Shown: positions 1-9,746, counted from the first letter of the stretch. The stretch: 64,000 nucleotides of DNA from Variovorax sp. YR216 (GCF_900107745.1 NZ_FNRO01000004.1:434001-498000); one strand, 5' to 3'. Notes: generated from the sequence alone by a model not told the origin. Numbers and translations are program-made.

Positions 1-626
1 TGTGGTTCGGAAATCTCGCCCGTGATGAAGGCCTCCGCGCCAGCGGCGATCGCGGCCTCGAAGTAGCCCTGCGCACCGCCGGTGCACCATGCGATGTTTC
101 TGATCGGCCGGGCGGCGCCCTCGACGAGCGTGACCGACTTGCCGAGCGCCTTCTCCACATGCATGGCCAATGACTTCGCGCTGGCAAAGGACTCGCCGTT
201 GGCCCGCGCGCCGAGAAAGCCGAGTTCCTGCTCGCCGAAGCGGCCGGTCGAGCCGGCGTGTGCAGCAAGCCCCAGCTTGTCACCGAGCTGCGCGTTGTTG
301 CCGAGCTCGGGATGCGCATCCAGCGGCAGGTGGTAGGCGAACAGGTTGACGTCATCGCCGAGCAGCAAGCCCAGGCGCTGCCGCATCCACCCGGTCACAC
401 GGCCATCCTGGCCGCGCCAGAACAGCCCGTGGTGCACGAAGATCGCATCGGCTTCGGCATGGATCGCGGCTTCGATCAACGCGCGGCTCGCGGTCACGCC
501 GGAAACAATCTTGCGGACCGTGGTACGGCCTTCGACCTGCAGGCCGTTGGGTCCGTAGTCCTTGAATCGTTCGGGAGCCAGCAGCAGATCGAATGCGTGA
601 AGGAGTTCGTGGCGGGTCGTACTCAT
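1..626 (-). CDS. Nif3-like dinuclear metal centre protein (3' end outside window)
   Basis: The reverse strand from 626 reads an open frame of 208 codons to the left edge, so the C-terminus is missing. The N-terminal part carries the typical Nif3/YbgI start: a short helical segment, then a DYGPNGLQV-like segment, then IFVHHGLFW, whose histidines are metal ligands in this family, and later YHLPLDAH. Nif3 proteins form hexameric rings with two metals per subunit and have been linked to GTP cyclohydrolase-like or nucleic-acid functions; the exact role is not settled. Its ATG shares the four bases ATGA with the stop of the upstream transporter gene, so the two are probably translationally coupled. 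Confidence 0.88.
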   Translation of the reverse strand, partial: MSTTRHELLHAFDLLLAPERFKDYGPNGLQVEGRTTVRKIVSGVTASRALIEAAIHAEADAIFVHHGLFWRGQDGRVTGWMRQRLGLLLGDDVNLFAYHLPLDAHPELGNNAQLGDKLGLAAHAGSTGRFGEQELGFLGARANGESFASAKSLAMHVEKALGKSVTLVEGAARPIRNIAWCTGGAQGYFEAAIAAGAEAFITGEISEP

Positions 627-1975
627 TGCGCCATTGTGGACCCGGCCGGCGCGCCCCGCATGGCATGGCCGCGCGCCGCGAGGGGCAACAGGCCGAGCAC
701 GAAGCCGAGCACCGCCAGAAGGCCGACGTAGTGCGCTGGCGCCATCGGGTCCTTCTCCAGCCACAGCGTGAGGATCACCGGCGTGAGACCGCCGAAGATG
801 GCATACGACATGTTGTAGGCGAACGAAAGCCCCGTGAAGCGCACCGCCGCCGGGAAAGCCCGGACACCGGCAATCGGCACCGTCGCGATGGTGCCGACGA
901 AGAAGCCCACCAGCCCGTAGTGCCACACGAGCGAAGCCGGGGCGCCGGGGAGGCTCGTGTAGAACAAGTAGGTCGTGACGAAAAGGCCGCCCCAGCCGAT
1001 CAACATGACCGCGCGCGTGCCGATCCGATCCGTTGCCCAGCCGACCAGGATGCAGCCGAGCGTGAGCATCAGCGTGGCCACTGCGTTCGCCTCGAGCGCG
1101 AGCGTCGCGGGCACGTGATGAACCTTCTGCAGGTAGGTGGGCGTGTACAGAACCACCACCACGATAGCGGCCGAGAGCACCCATGTCAGCAATGCCACGA
1201 ACACGCTCGCGCCGCGATGCTCGCGCAGCACGGTCTTGAGGGGAAGTTCGCGCGCGACGTTGCGTCGATCCGCGAGTTCCCGGAACACCGGCGTCTCGTG
1301 AAGGAAGCGCCGCAGATAGACCGACACCAGCCCGAAGACCCCACCGAGGATGAACGGGATCCGCCAGGCGAACTCGGCAACCTCGGCCGTCGAGTAGTGC
1401 CTGTTGATTGCCACCGCGACCAGCGAGCCCAGCAGGATCCCGCCCGTGATGCCCGAGGTCAGCGTGCCGACGCCGAAGCCGTAGCGGCGCGCCGGCACAT
1501 GCTCGGCCACGAAGACCCAGGCGCCGGGCATTTCGCCGCCGATCGCAGCGCCTTGCAGCACACGCATCGCAAGCAGCAGCAGCGGCGCGGCCACGCCGAT
1601 GCTGGCGTAGGTCGGCAGCAGGCCGATGACGAGCGTCGGCGCCGCCATCAGGAAGATCGAGAGCGAGAACATGCGCTTTCGGCCGAACTTGTCGCCGAAA
1701 TGCGCGATCACGATGCCGCCCAGCGGACGAGCCAGGTAGCCGGCCGCGAAGATGCCGAAGGTCTGAAGCTGGCGCAGCCAGTCCGGCATATCGGCGGGAA
1801 AGAACAGCGCCCCCAGCACCGTGGCGAAGAAGACGTAGATGACGAAGTCGTAGAACTCGAGCGTGCCGCCGAGCGCCGACAGCGCCAGCGTCTTGTAGTC
1901 GCGGGCACCGAGCGTGCGTGTGGGGGCGGCAGCGGAAGACGCCGAGGCGCCACTGGCATAGGCTTGTGCAGTCAT
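623..1975 (-). CDS. MFS transporter, metabolite:H+ symporter type
   Basis: A 450-residue major facilitator protein with about 12 hydrophobic segments. The first intracellular loop shows the MFS signature GDKFGRKR, and a second one (ATDRIGTR) follows in the C-terminal half, as in the ProP/ShiA/KgtP-like metabolite:H+ symporter branch. The substrate cannot be read from sequence. I chose the ATG at 1975 because it gives MTAQAY followed by a short polar tail before the first membrane segment; the longer version begins with a TTG and a low-complexity basic extension. No clear Shine-Dalgarno is seen. The gene ends in ATGA shared with the Nif3-like gene. Confidence 0.85.
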   Translation of the reverse strand: MTAQAYASGASASSAAAPTRTLGARDYKTLALSALGGTLEFYDFVIYVFFATVLGALFFPADMPDWLRQLQTFGIFAAGYLARPLGGIVIAHFGDKFGRKRMFSLSIFLMAAPTLVIGLLPTYASIGVAAPLLLLAMRVLQGAAIGGEMPGAWVFVAEHVPARRYGFGVGTLTSGITGGILLGSLVAVAINRHYSTAEVAEFAWRIPFILGGVFGLVSVYLRRFLHETPVFRELADRRNVARELPLKTVLREHRGASVFVALLTWVLSAAIVVVVLYTPTYLQKVHHVPATLALEANAVATLMLTLGCILVGWATDRIGTRAVMLIGWGGLFVTTYLFYTSLPGAPASLVWHYGLVGFFVGTIATVPIAGVRAFPAAVRFTGLSFAYNMSYAIFGGLTPVILTLWLEKDPMAPAHYVGLLAVLGFVLGLLPLAARGHAMRGAPAGSTMAQ

Positions 1976-2260
1976 GGGCAAACGAAGAGAAACCGGAGAA
2001 ATCGGCCCTCGGCGGACCGAGGCCAGGGCTCTTGCGTATGCGGCTTCTCGCTGCAGGGTCTTGCGCGCGCCGCGCCGGAAATGTCCCTGTAAGGAGCCCA
2101 GCTGCAAGCGCCTCCATTTTAGGGTTTTCCCTTATTTCCTGCCTTTCGTGGGGATGAACCCGCCGACCGCGCCAGCAAGGCCGCCTGGACGACTGATGGA
2201 CAATCGACGTTTTGGCGCCGCATGAACGGCGCTCGCCATCACCGTTTTTTCTGCTTTTTC

Positions 2261-3424
2261 ATGAAACGCACCTGGTTGCTGTTTTCACAGGCCGTCACCG
2301 TCCTTCTCGCGGCCTATTTCGTGGTCGCAACGCTCAAACCCGAGTGGCTCGACAAGCGTGCGCGTTCGCTTGGCGGCGTCGTTTCAGTGGTCGAAGCCCC
2401 GCCCGTGAACCCCCAGACTGCCGCGCCCGGCAGCCTGAGCGCCGCGGCGAAGAAGGCGTCCCCCGCCGTGGTGAGCATCAACACCAGCAAGGCCGCGCAG
2501 CTCAATCCGCGGAGCAACGACCCCTGGTTCCGCTTCTTCTTCGGCGACCAGGGTGCGGACCAGCCCCAGGTCGGACTGGGCAGCGGGGTCATCGTGAGCG
2601 CCGAGGGATACATCCTCACCAACAACCATGTCGTGGAGGGCGCGGACGAGATCGACGTCACGCTCAACGACGGGCGGCACGCGCGCGGAAAAGTGATCGG
2701 AACCGACCCCGAGACCGACCTGGCCGTCCTCAAGATCGAGCTCGACAAGCTCCCGGTGGTCGTCCTGGGCAACTCCGATGCGCTGCAGGTTGGCGATCAG
2801 GTGCTCGCCATCGGCAACCCGTTCGGCGTCGGCCAAACCGTCACGAGCGGCATCGTGTCGGCACTCGGGCGCAACAAGCTCGGCATCAACACCTTCGAGA
2901 ACTTCATCCAGACCGACGCGGCGATCAACCCCGGCAATTCGGGCGGCGCGCTGATCGACGTGAACGGGAATCTCGAGGGCATCAACACCGCGATCTATTC
3001 CCGCTCTGGCGGCAGCATGGGGATCGGATTCGCCATTCCGGTTTCGACGGCCAAGCAGGTGCTCGAGGACATCGTGAAGTCCGGGCGCGTCACTCGCGGC
3101 TGGATCGGGGTGGAGCCGAACGATCTTTCGCCGGAATTGGCGGAGACCTTCGGCGTGAAGGCCAATTCGGGCGTGATCATCACCGGCGTGCTGCAGAACG
3201 GCCCGGCGGCCAAGGCCGGCGTGCGGCCCGGCGACGTCATCACCGGCGTGGGCGACAGGAACGTCGGCAATGTTCAGGAGCTGCTGACAGCCGTCGCCGG
3301 CCTCAGGCCGGGCAATGCAACCCGCTTCGCGCTGCAGCGCGGCGGGGACAAGCTGGAGCTGGACGTGACGCCGGGTTCACGGCCGAAGTCGCCGATCCGC
3401 CGCGCGCCGGACCAGACCGAATAA
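2261..3424 (+). CDS. degQ: DegQ/DegS-type periplasmic serine protease (trypsin + one PDZ)
   Basis: 387 residues. An uncleaved-looking N-terminal membrane segment (about 5-24) is followed by a trypsin-like domain and a single PDZ domain (about 278-370). The catalytic triad is visible: H123 in TNNHVVEG, D153 in TDLAVLKI and S227 in NPGNSGGA. One membrane anchor plus one PDZ is the DegS/AlgW/MucD-like layout, used for periplasmic quality control or envelope-stress signalling; which of these applies is inference. The ATG at 2261 starts the membrane segment; an upstream in-frame ATG at 2222 would add 13 residues, and neither has a clear Shine-Dalgarno. It converges on tatC with 16 bp between stops. 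The 285 bp upstream (1976-2260) hold no gene, only presumed divergent promoters. Confidence 0.88.
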   Translation: MKRTWLLFSQAVTVLLAAYFVVATLKPEWLDKRARSLGGVVSVVEAPPVNPQTAAPGSLSAAAKKASPAVVSINTSKAAQLNPRSNDPWFRFFFGDQGADQPQVGLGSGVIVSAEGYILTNNHVVEGADEIDVTLNDGRHARGKVIGTDPETDLAVLKIELDKLPVVVLGNSDALQVGDQVLAIGNPFGVGQTVTSGIVSALGRNKLGINTFENFIQTDAAINPGNSGGALIDVNGNLEGINTAIYSRSGGSMGIGFAIPVSTAKQVLEDIVKSGRVTRGWIGVEPNDLSPELAETFGVKANSGVIITGVLQNGPAAKAGVRPGDVITGVGDRNVGNVQELLTAVAGLRPGNATRFALQRGGDKLELDVTPGSRPKSPIRRAPDQTE

Positions 3425-3440
3425 CGATCCGGCAATCCGC

Positions 3441-4238
3441 TCAGGACTGGGCGGAATCGGCGCTCTCCTCTGGCGCCTTGCTGTACTTGTTGAAGTAGCG
3501 CGCTCCGATGATGCCCACCTCGTACAGCAGGCACATCGGGATGGCCAGCGCCAGCTGCGACACGACGTCCGGCGGCGTGAGCACCGCCGCAACGACGAAC
3601 GCGACGACGATGAAATAGCCGCGGAAAGAGCGCAGCTTCTCGACCGTGACCATTTCGAAGCGCACCAGCAGCATCACCACGATCGGCACCTGGAACGCGA
3701 CGCCGAAGGCGATGTAGAGCGAAAGAATCGCCTCCACGTAGGACGCAATATCTGGCGTCGCCGCCACCGCCGCGGGCGTGAATTTCTGGATGAAGCCGAA
3801 CATCTTGTCCAGCACGAAGAACTGCACGAAGGCGATACCCGCATAGGCCAGCAGGCTGCCGAAGATGATCAGCGGAAGCGCAAAGCGCTTTTCGTGGCTG
3901 TAGAGACCAGGCGCCACGAACATCCAGCACTGGTACATGAGCCATGGCAGGGCCAGCAACACTGCCGTCATCAACAGCACCTTCAGCGGCACGAAGAACG
4001 GCGAGAACACGCCGATCGCGATCAGCTTCGCGTCGTGCGGCATGTGGGCACGGATCGGCACCGCGATCAGGTCGATCAGCCCGCTGGGCCCCGGCCAGAT
4101 CGCGAGCAGGACGCCAGCGACCGCAAGACCATAGATGCAATAGAGCAGGCGATCCCGCAGCTCCATCAGGTGTTGGACGAAGGGCTGCTCGGTGCCAGCC
4201 AGTTCGTCTTCTTTGTTCTTGTCTGTGGAGTCGGCCAT
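3441..4238 (-). CDS. tatC: Sec-independent translocase subunit TatC
   Basis: A 265-residue inner-membrane protein with six hydrophobic segments. It begins with the conserved N-terminal cytoplasmic segment (PFVQHLMELRDRLL) that belongs to the twin-arginine recognition site of TatC. It is the polytopic receptor of the Tat pathway, which exports folded, often cofactor-containing proteins; a likely client in this window is the MsrP precursor at 46864. Last gene of tatABC, 57 bp after tatB. The length is typical for the family. Confidence 0.96.
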   Translation of the reverse strand: MADSTDKNKEDELAGTEQPFVQHLMELRDRLLYCIYGLAVAGVLLAIWPGPSGLIDLIAVPIRAHMPHDAKLIAIGVFSPFFVPLKVLLMTAVLLALPWLMYQCWMFVAPGLYSHEKRFALPLIIFGSLLAYAGIAFVQFFVLDKMFGFIQKFTPAAVAATPDIASYVEAILSLYIAFGVAFQVPIVVMLLVRFEMVTVEKLRSFRGYFIVVAFVVAAVLTPPDVVSQLALAIPMCLLYEVGIIGARYFNKYSKAPEESADSAQS

Positions 4239-4295
4239 GTGGGGGCGCGGTCGGGAATTCGGGGCGCGCGGGGCGCGACCTGATCGACGCCGGAG

Positions 4296-4754
4296 CTAGT
4301 TGATCTTGTGGGGGCGGTAGCGCGCCACGCGCGCCGCGCCGGAAAGCGCCTTGGTACGCACGCCGTTGCGAGACTTGTACCACTGCGGCGTGGCGCCCTG
4401 CTTCAGGCGCCAGTTCTTGCGCGGATGCTTGTACTGGGGGTAGACCGGCGACGCATCGAGCCCTTCGGAGGACGACTGGCCGACGTCGGCGAACTGCTTT
4501 TCGAGTTCGCTGGCCCCGGACTGGATGCTGTGCTCGACCTCGCGGGCGGCATCCTGGACCGTGTCCTTCATCTTGCGAAGCTCGTCGAGGTCCATCGAAC
4601 GATTGACCTCGGCCTTGACATCGTTCACGTAACGCTGCGCCTTGCCGAGCAAGGTGCCAACGGTGCGCGCCACGCGCGGGAGCTTTTCCGGTCCGAGCAC
4701 GATCAGCGCAATCGCGCCGATCAGCGCAAGCTTGGAGATGCCGAGATCGATCAC
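4296..4754 (-). CDS. tatB: Sec-independent translocase subunit TatB
   Basis: 152 residues. A single N-terminal membrane helix (about 5-21) is followed by the conserved [12 protein letters not shown] hinge and a long amphipathic helical region, as in TatB. Residues about 106-152 form a basic, aromatic-rich tail ([11 protein letters not shown] onward) that is longer than in enterobacterial TatB. TatB works with TatC in recognising twin-arginine precursors. It lies 13 bp downstream of tatA in the same transcript. Confidence 0.95.
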   Translation of the reverse strand: MIDLGISKLALIGAIALIVLGPEKLPRVARTVGTLLGKAQRYVNDVKAEVNRSMDLDELRKMKDTVQDAAREVEHSIQSGASELEKQFADVGQSSSEGLDASPVYPQYKHPRKNWRLKQGATPQWYKSRNGVRTKALSGAARVARYRPHKIN

Positions 4755-4767
4755 GGACAGACGTCGA

Positions 4768-5007
4768 TCAGGACTTCTGACGCGCTTCGACGTCGATCGT
4801 GGACTTGTCGGCCGCCGCGTTGTTGGCGACTTGCTGCGCGTTCGGGGCCGCCGGCGTTTCGGGGGCCGAACCGTCCTTCATGCCGTCCTTGAATCCCTTG
4901 ACGGCACCGCCAAGGTCGGACCCGATGTTGCGAAGCTTCTTGGTGCCGAAAATCATCACGACGACCAGCAGCACGATCAACCAGTGCCAGATGGAAAGAG
5001 AGCCCAT
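4768..5007 (-). CDS. tatA: Sec-independent translocase subunit TatA
   Basis: 79 residues with one membrane helix (about 6-21), the conserved [14 protein letters not shown] hinge and amphipathic helix, and a polar Ala/Asn-rich tail. TatA multimerises to form the translocation pathway. The start is supported by AGGAG a few bases upstream on the minus strand. First of the three tat genes; hinT lies 65 bp upstream. Confidence 0.96.
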   Translation of the reverse strand: MGSLSIWHWLIVLLVVVMIFGTKKLRNIGSDLGGAVKGFKDGMKDGSAPETPAAPNAQQVANNAAADKSTIDVEARQKS

Positions 5008-5072
5008 GGATTACTCCTGAAGAATGTGAACAATTTTAGTCGGCGCGCAATTGCCGCTCGACGGGACGGATA

Positions 5073-5432
5073 TCAGCCTCTGAGCCATGGACGCGGACCG
5101 CCCATGACGTGGACATGCAGGTGATGGACTTCCTGGCCGCCTTCCGCCCCGGTATTGACCACGATGCGAAAACCGCCCTCCGGATACGGCCTGCAGCCCT
5201 GCTCGATCGCGAGTTTCGGCGCCAGCGTCATGATCTTCCCAAGCAGCCGGGCATCGTCCGAGGTCACCTGGGCCATCGAGGGAACATGATGCTTGGGCAC
5301 GATCATGAAGTGCACCGGCGCCCAAGGCGCGATGTCGTGGAAGGCAAAAAGCTCCTCATCCTCGTAGACCTTGCGGGAAGGAATCTTCCCTTCGACGATC
5401 TTGCAGAAGATGCAGTTGGGGTCAGAGGACAT
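5073..5432 (-). CDS. hinT: HIT-family purine nucleoside phosphoramidase HinT
   Basis: 119 residues starting MSSDPNCIFCKIVEGKIPS, a classic HinT N-terminus. The histidine triad HLHVHV lies at residues 104-109 (H104, H106, H108). HinT proteins are dimeric nucleotide-binding hydrolases acting on adenosine phosphoramidates and aminoacyl-adenylates. The start at 5432 is preferred over a longer frame because it matches the family N-terminus; the start region overlaps the end of the upstream DUF4870 gene by 11 bp. The hisE...hinT-tatABC order is common in betaproteobacteria. Confidence 0.94.
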   Translation of the reverse strand: MSSDPNCIFCKIVEGKIPSRKVYEDEELFAFHDIAPWAPVHFMIVPKHHVPSMAQVTSDDARLLGKIMTLAPKLAIEQGCRPYPEGGFRIVVNTGAEGGQEVHHLHVHVMGGPRPWLRG

Positions 5433-5811
5433 TCGACGGCTCCATGGATCGGCCCGCATTCATTCGCACCATCCCCTTGACGATGCGATAGAGGAACCAG
5501 AGGGAAATCAGTGCCCATGCCGCCCAGCCCGGCACGAAAAGGAGCAGCCACAGCCAGGAAGTCAGCACGTACAGCAAGCCGGCCCAGAGCACGGAGCGGA
5601 TGCGCCAGCTGAAATGCGACGCCTGCCAGGTGCCTGCGGCATCGTCGCGCTTGACCAAATCGACGATGAGCGCGATCAGCAAGAGCCCGATGGAGGCCTG
5701 CGCGCCCGGTAGCACGGCGCCCACGGCCACCACCAGATGCAGGATGTAGCTGACCCAGCCCCAGGTCTTGAGCGAGTCATCAGGGTCCACGGTGACGATG
5801 TCGTTGGGCAT
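5422..5811 (-). CDS. DUF4870-like small membrane protein
   Basis: 129 residues. A short acidic N-terminus (VTVDPDDSLKTWGW) is followed by about four hydrophobic segments with the LVKRDDA loop typical of DUF4870 membrane proteins. No catalytic residues are evident and the function is unknown. It is packed 9 bp after hisE and overlaps hinT, so it is co-transcribed with the histidine genes. No twin-arginine or other sorting motif is seen, and the adjacency to tatABC is positional only. Confidence 0.8.
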   Translation of the reverse strand: MPNDIVTVDPDDSLKTWGWVSYILHLVVAVGAVLPGAQASIGLLLIALIVDLVKRDDAAGTWQASHFSWRIRSVLWAGLLYVLTSWLWLLLFVPGWAAWALISLWFLYRIVKGMVRMNAGRSMEPSNVL

Positions 5812-5820
5812 GGCGTCCTC

Positions 5821-6210
5821 TCAGTCGTTCGAAGCCTCGCGCGCCTGCGCCTTGCGCAGAGCCTTTTCCTCGATGCCGCTGGTGCCCTCGCGGCGTTCGA
5901 GCTCGGCCACAACGTCGCTCGGTGCGAAGCCGTAATGCGCAAGGGCGATCATGCTGTGGAACCACAAATCAGCGACTTCGTTCACCAGCTTCGCGCGGTC
6001 GCCGCCGTGGTCGGCGTCTTTCGCGGCCATCACGACCTCGGTCGCTTCCTCGCCGATCTTCTTCAGGAACGCATCCGGGCCGCGGTGCAGCAGCCGGGCC
6101 ACATAGCTTTTTTCGGGGTCGCCGCCGCGTGCGGGCAGGCGGCTTTCGATGACGGCGGCGAGACGCGCCAGCGCGTCCTCGGCATTCCGCCCTGAGGTGT
6201 CGGTGCTCAT
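5821..6210 (-). CDS. hisE: Phosphoribosyl-ATP pyrophosphatase HisE
   Basis: 129 residues of the all-alpha MazG-like fold. The metal-binding helices are visible as [14 protein letters not shown] and NEVADLWFH, which hold the acidic residues that bind Mg-pyrophosphate. It hydrolyses phosphoribosyl-ATP to phosphoribosyl-AMP, step 2 of histidine synthesis. HisE is a separate protein here, not fused to HisI. Its ATG overlaps the hisI stop by four bases. Confidence 0.95.
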   Translation of the reverse strand: MSTDTSGRNAEDALARLAAVIESRLPARGGDPEKSYVARLLHRGPDAFLKKIGEEATEVVMAAKDADHGGDRAKLVNEVADLWFHSMIALAHYGFAPSDVVAELERREGTSGIEEKALRKAQAREASND

Positions 6211-6608
6211 CTTGGGGTGGGTGTGTAGATCGATGCGGGGTCTTTCAGGACCGGTTCTGTCACGACCCAGCGGCCATTCTCGTATTTGCTGAAGAAGCAG
6301 CTGTGACGGCCGGTGTGGCAGGCGATGCCCGGCTCATGGCCGAGTTGCGTGACCTTGAGCAGCACGACATCGTTGTCGCAGTCGAGACGGATTTCGTGCA
6401 CGGTCTGGACGTGGCCCGATTCCTCGCCCTTGAACCAGAGCTTCGCGCGCGAGCGGCTGAAATACACCGCGCGGCCGGTCTCGGCCGTCTTGGCCAGCGC
6501 CTCGCGGTTCATCCAGGCGAACATCAGCACGTCGTTGCTGCCACGTTCCTGCGCGATGACCGGCACGAGGCCGTTCGCGTCCCATTTCACTTCGTTCAAC
6601 CAGTCCAT
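6207..6608 (-). CDS. hisI: Phosphoribosyl-AMP cyclohydrolase HisI
   Basis: 133 residues. The metal site is clear: an Asp-rich DCDND segment followed by [16 protein letters not shown], with the cysteines and histidines that bind zinc in this cyclohydrolase. It opens the adenine ring of phosphoribosyl-AMP (step 3). It lies 44 bp after hisF and its last four bases overlap hisE. Confidence 0.95.
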   Translation of the reverse strand: MDWLNEVKWDANGLVPVIAQERGSNDVLMFAWMNREALAKTAETGRAVYFSRSRAKLWFKGEESGHVQTVHEIRLDCDNDVVLLKVTQLGHEPGIACHTGRHSCFFSKYENGRWVVTEPVLKDPASIYTPTPR

Positions 6609-6652
6609 CGGGCTATTGTCGGCGGAATAGATGTCATACCGCCGGCGATCGG

Positions 6653-7432
6653 TTACTGCCGTACGGGAATGCCGCGCGCGGCCATCTGCGCCTTGGCCTC
6701 GCCGACGGTGAATTCGCCGTAGTGGAAGATGCTGGCCGCCAGCACCGCATCGGCGCCGCCGATCTGGATGCCGTCCGCCAGGTGCGCCAGGCTGCCAACG
6801 CCGCCGGAGGCGATCACGGGAACGCTCACCGCGTCACTGACCGCCCGGGTGAGTTCGAGGTCGAAGCCGCTCTTCGTGCCGTCGCGGTCCATGCTGGTCA
6901 GCAGGATCTCGCCGGCGCCGCGGCGGGTCATTTCGACCGCCCACTGCACCGCATCGAGGCCGGTGTTCTTCCGGCCGCCATGGCTGTAGACGTCCCAGCC
7001 CGGCCCGCGCGTGGCCGCGTCCTCGGCGCTACGGCGCTTGGCGTCGATGGCCACCACGATGCACTGCGCGCCGTATTTCTGCGAGGCGTCCTCGATGACC
7101 TGCGGATTGGCGATTGCGGCCGAGTTGAAGCTGGTCTTGTCCGCGCCGGCATTCAACAACCGGCGCACGTCCGCGACCGTCCGGACGCCACCGCCAACGG
7201 TCAGCGGGATGAACACCTGCGAGGCGACAGCCTCGATGATGGGCAGGATCAGGTCCCGGTCGTCGCTGGTCGCCGTGATGTCGAGGAAGGTGAGCTCGTC
7301 GGCGCCCTGCGCGTTGTAGCGGGCAGCGATTTCGACCGGGTCGCCGGCATCCCGCAACTCGACGAAATTGACGCCCTTGACGACGCGGCCGCCGGTGACG
7401 TCGAGGCAGGGGATGATGCGTTTGGCAAGCAT
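6653..7432 (-). CDS. hisF: Imidazole glycerol phosphate synthase cyclase subunit HisF
   Basis: A 259-residue TIM barrel. The two catalytic aspartates are in the expected places: D11 ([12 protein letters not shown]) and D130 (VVAIDAKRR). It uses ammonia from HisH to convert PRFAR to imidazole glycerol phosphate and AICAR. Its partner gene hisH is at 11689, about 4 kb away, because a mutarotase and a transport module lie between hisF and hisA. Confidence 0.97.
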   Translation of the reverse strand: MLAKRIIPCLDVTGGRVVKGVNFVELRDAGDPVEIAARYNAQGADELTFLDITATSDDRDLILPIIEAVASQVFIPLTVGGGVRTVADVRRLLNAGADKTSFNSAAIANPQVIEDASQKYGAQCIVVAIDAKRRSAEDAATRGPGWDVYSHGGRKNTGLDAVQWAVEMTRRGAGEILLTSMDRDGTKSGFDLELTRAVSDAVSVPVIASGGVGSLAHLADGIQIGGADAVLAASIFHYGEFTVGEAKAQMAARGIPVRQ

Positions 7433-7453
7433 GGGAAATTCAGGAGCAAGGAT

Positions 7454-8296
7454 TCAGGAGACGGTGAGCTGCTGCCAGCCCTGCCACTGCGCACCGGGCG
7501 CCAGCAGGACGGACTCGTCGATGCGCGCGGCCTCGACGCAGAGCATGTGGCGCCAACCGTCGTCCGGCAGGTCGTCGAGCTTCGCGCTCAGCACCGGACC
7601 CGGGTTCCACACCACGGTTTCGGTGCAGCTCGCGCTCTGGGAAATTTCAAGCGTGCCGGATGGCTGCACGAGCCGCAGCGGCCGCGCGGGTGACGCGTAG
7701 ACGCTATCGAATTCGCTGCCGAAACGAAGCGCCTGGGCGACTTCTACATGCCGGTCGTCACGCACGGCGTCCCAGCGGTTGGCACCCTGGAGGCCCTCGA
7801 GGGCCGCTGCCGTGACGTCGTCGACGCGAAGATACGAGTGCAATGCCGCGGCGAACGACCAGGGCCCGCTGCCGGTGTTGCCGATCGTCAGCGCGATCCG
7901 CAAGGCATGCGGCGCCAGGGTGACGACTAGGCGCGCTCTGAACGAGTGCGGCCAGATCGCGCGCATCACGGCATCGTCGTGCAAAGCAAGGGTGGCGGTA
8001 GCCAGTCTGCCGTTCACCTCGACGGATTCCGCCTGCCAGGCGACATTGCGCACAAAGCCGTGCTTGGGCAAGGAACCGCGCATGTTGAATTGCGGCCAGC
8101 AGATCGGCACGCCGCCGCGAATGGCGCTCTGGCCATCGAAGCGCGCATCTGGGCTGAGGTAGAGCCGCTCCACGCCGTCGGCCGTCATCCACGACAGGAC
8201 ATGCGCGCCGTGCAGAGCCACCATGCAACTGTCGCCGCCGGGCAGCGAGAAGCGCACCACGGGTTGGCCTCGAAAGGTCGACGTTTGGACAGACAT
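7454..8296 (-). CDS. D-hexose-6-phosphate mutarotase (YeaD-like)
   Basis: A 280-residue galactose-mutarotase-fold protein. Recognisable family segments are the GGVPICWPQF strand and KHGFVRN, followed by the beta-sandwich and a conserved C-terminal acidic/aromatic region. YeaD-like enzymes interconvert alpha and beta anomers of glucose-6-phosphate and related sugars. It runs with hisF (21 bp apart) but has no role in histidine synthesis. The 134 bp upstream (8297-8430) separate it from the divergent symporter gene and presumably hold both promoters; I see no strong hexamers there. Confidence 0.85.
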   Translation of the reverse strand: MSVQTSTFRGQPVVRFSLPGGDSCMVALHGAHVLSWMTADGVERLYLSPDARFDGQSAIRGGVPICWPQFNMRGSLPKHGFVRNVAWQAESVEVNGRLATATLALHDDAVMRAIWPHSFRARLVVTLAPHALRIALTIGNTGSGPWSFAAALHSYLRVDDVTAAALEGLQGANRWDAVRDDRHVEVAQALRFGSEFDSVYASPARPLRLVQPSGTLEISQSASCTETVVWNPGPVLSAKLDDLPDDGWRHMLCVEAARIDESVLLAPGAQWQGWQQLTVS

Positions 8297-8430
8297 GACC
8301 CGATTCTAGATTTGGCTGCGTCGGGATTGCGGCCGGCGCTGTTTTCGCTTGAAATCTCATCAGCAGACGCTCCGCGAATGCGGGTCGTCGGCCAGGAGCG
8401 ACTCGCCGGTCCCCATCACGAGGAGTACCC

Positions 8431-9738
8431 ATGAGAAGAAAGCTGCCGCCCGCCGCCTGGATCCTGATCGCAATGGTGATCGGGATCATCGTGGGCTACA
8501 TGGTCTTCGTGAATTTCCCCAACAAGCGCACAGCGGCGGAAATCGCGGGCTACATCTCGATCGTCTCGGACGTGTTCCTGCGGCTCATCAAGATGCTGAT
8601 CGGCCCGCTGGTCTTCTCCACCTTGGTCGTGGGCATCGCGCACATGGGCGATGCCGCATCGGTGGGACGGGTCTTCGGCAAGGCGCTGGCGTGGTTCATC
8701 ACCGCGTCGCTGGTCTCGCTGGTGTTGGGGCTGGTCATGGCCAACCTGCTGCAGCCGGGGCACAACCTGGGGCTGCCGCTGCCCGACATCGGCGCCTCGG
8801 CGAATCTCGCGACCTCCAAGTTCACGCTGAAGGATTTCGTCGCCCACATGGTGCCGAGATCCTTCGTGGAGGCGCTCGCCAACAACGAGATCCTGCAGAT
8901 CGTGGTGTTCTCGATGTTCTTTGGCGTCGCCCTCGCCTCGCTCGGCGAAAAGGGCAAGACGCTGGTCGCCTCGATCGACGAGCTGTCCCACGCCATGCTC
9001 AAGATCACCGGCTACGTGATGAAGCTCGCGCCGCTCGCGGTGCTGGCCGCCATGGCTGCGACGGTGGCGGTCAACGGCCTGGACATCCTGATCAAGTTCG
9101 CGGTGTTCATGGGTGGCTTCTATCTAAGCCTTTTCATGCTATGGGGCCTGCTGGCTTTTGCCGGGTTCGTGTTCCTCGGCCCTCGGATCGTGAAGCTGCT
9201 GCAGTACATCCGCGAACCTTTCCTGCTGTCATTCGCCACCGCAAGCTCGGAAGCGGCGTACCCGAAGATCCTGGTGGCGCTCGACCGCTTCGGCGTCAAG
9301 CGCAAGATCTCGAGCTTCGTGATGCCGATGGGTTATTCATTCAACCTGGACGGCTCGATGATGTACTGCACCTTCGCAGTGCTCTTCATCGCGCAGGCCT
9401 ACGACATCCACCTGTCGATCGCCACCCAGTTCACGATGCTGCTGATCCTGATGCTGACTTCCAAAGGCATGGCCGGCGTGCCGCGCGCGTCGCTGGTGGT
9501 GATTGCGGCAACGCTGAACCAGTTCAACATCCCCGAGGCCGGGCTGCTCCTGATCCTCGGCGTGGACACCTTCCTGGACATGGGCCGTTCGGCCACCAAC
9601 GCGGTGGGCAATTCGATCGCCACCGCGGTGGTCGCCAAGTGGGAGGGCGAGCTGCTGTCCGAGAGCGAGGCCGACGCCAACGCGCGCTCCATGGACAAGG
9701 AGAGCGCCGCCACCCTCGCCAATCCGATGCACGCCTGA
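8431..9738 (+). CDS. Dicarboxylate/amino acid:cation symporter (DAACS family)
   Basis: 435 residues with the glutamate-transporter fold. The first re-entrant hairpin shows FATASSEAAYPK, transmembrane 7 shows GYSFNLDGS (the NMDGT-like site), hairpin 2 shows SKGMAGVPR, and transmembrane 8 shows DTFLDMGRSATN. These mark a DctA/GltP-like Na+ or H+ coupled importer of C4-dicarboxylates or acidic amino acids; which one cannot be decided. GAGGAG before the ATG is a good ribosome site. A binding-protein gene follows 8 bp later, an uncommon partner for this transporter class. Confidence 0.92.
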   Translation: MRRKLPPAAWILIAMVIGIIVGYMVFVNFPNKRTAAEIAGYISIVSDVFLRLIKMLIGPLVFSTLVVGIAHMGDAASVGRVFGKALAWFITASLVSLVLGLVMANLLQPGHNLGLPLPDIGASANLATSKFTLKDFVAHMVPRSFVEALANNEILQIVVFSMFFGVALASLGEKGKTLVASIDELSHAMLKITGYVMKLAPLAVLAAMAATVAVNGLDILIKFAVFMGGFYLSLFMLWGLLAFAGFVFLGPRIVKLLQYIREPFLLSFATASSEAAYPKILVALDRFGVKRKISSFVMPMGYSFNLDGSMMYCTFAVLFIAQAYDIHLSIATQFTMLLILMLTSKGMAGVPRASLVVIAATLNQFNIPEAGLLLILGVDTFLDMGRSATNAVGNSIATAVVAKWEGELLSESEADANARSMDKESAATLANPMHA

Positions 9739-9746
9739 GGCCGATC

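Noticed and set aside
593..2092. 499-codon plus-strand frame opposite the MFS gene
   Set aside because: Composition is dominated by Arg, Glu and His with no hydrophobic pattern; it mirrors the codon bias of the transporter gene.
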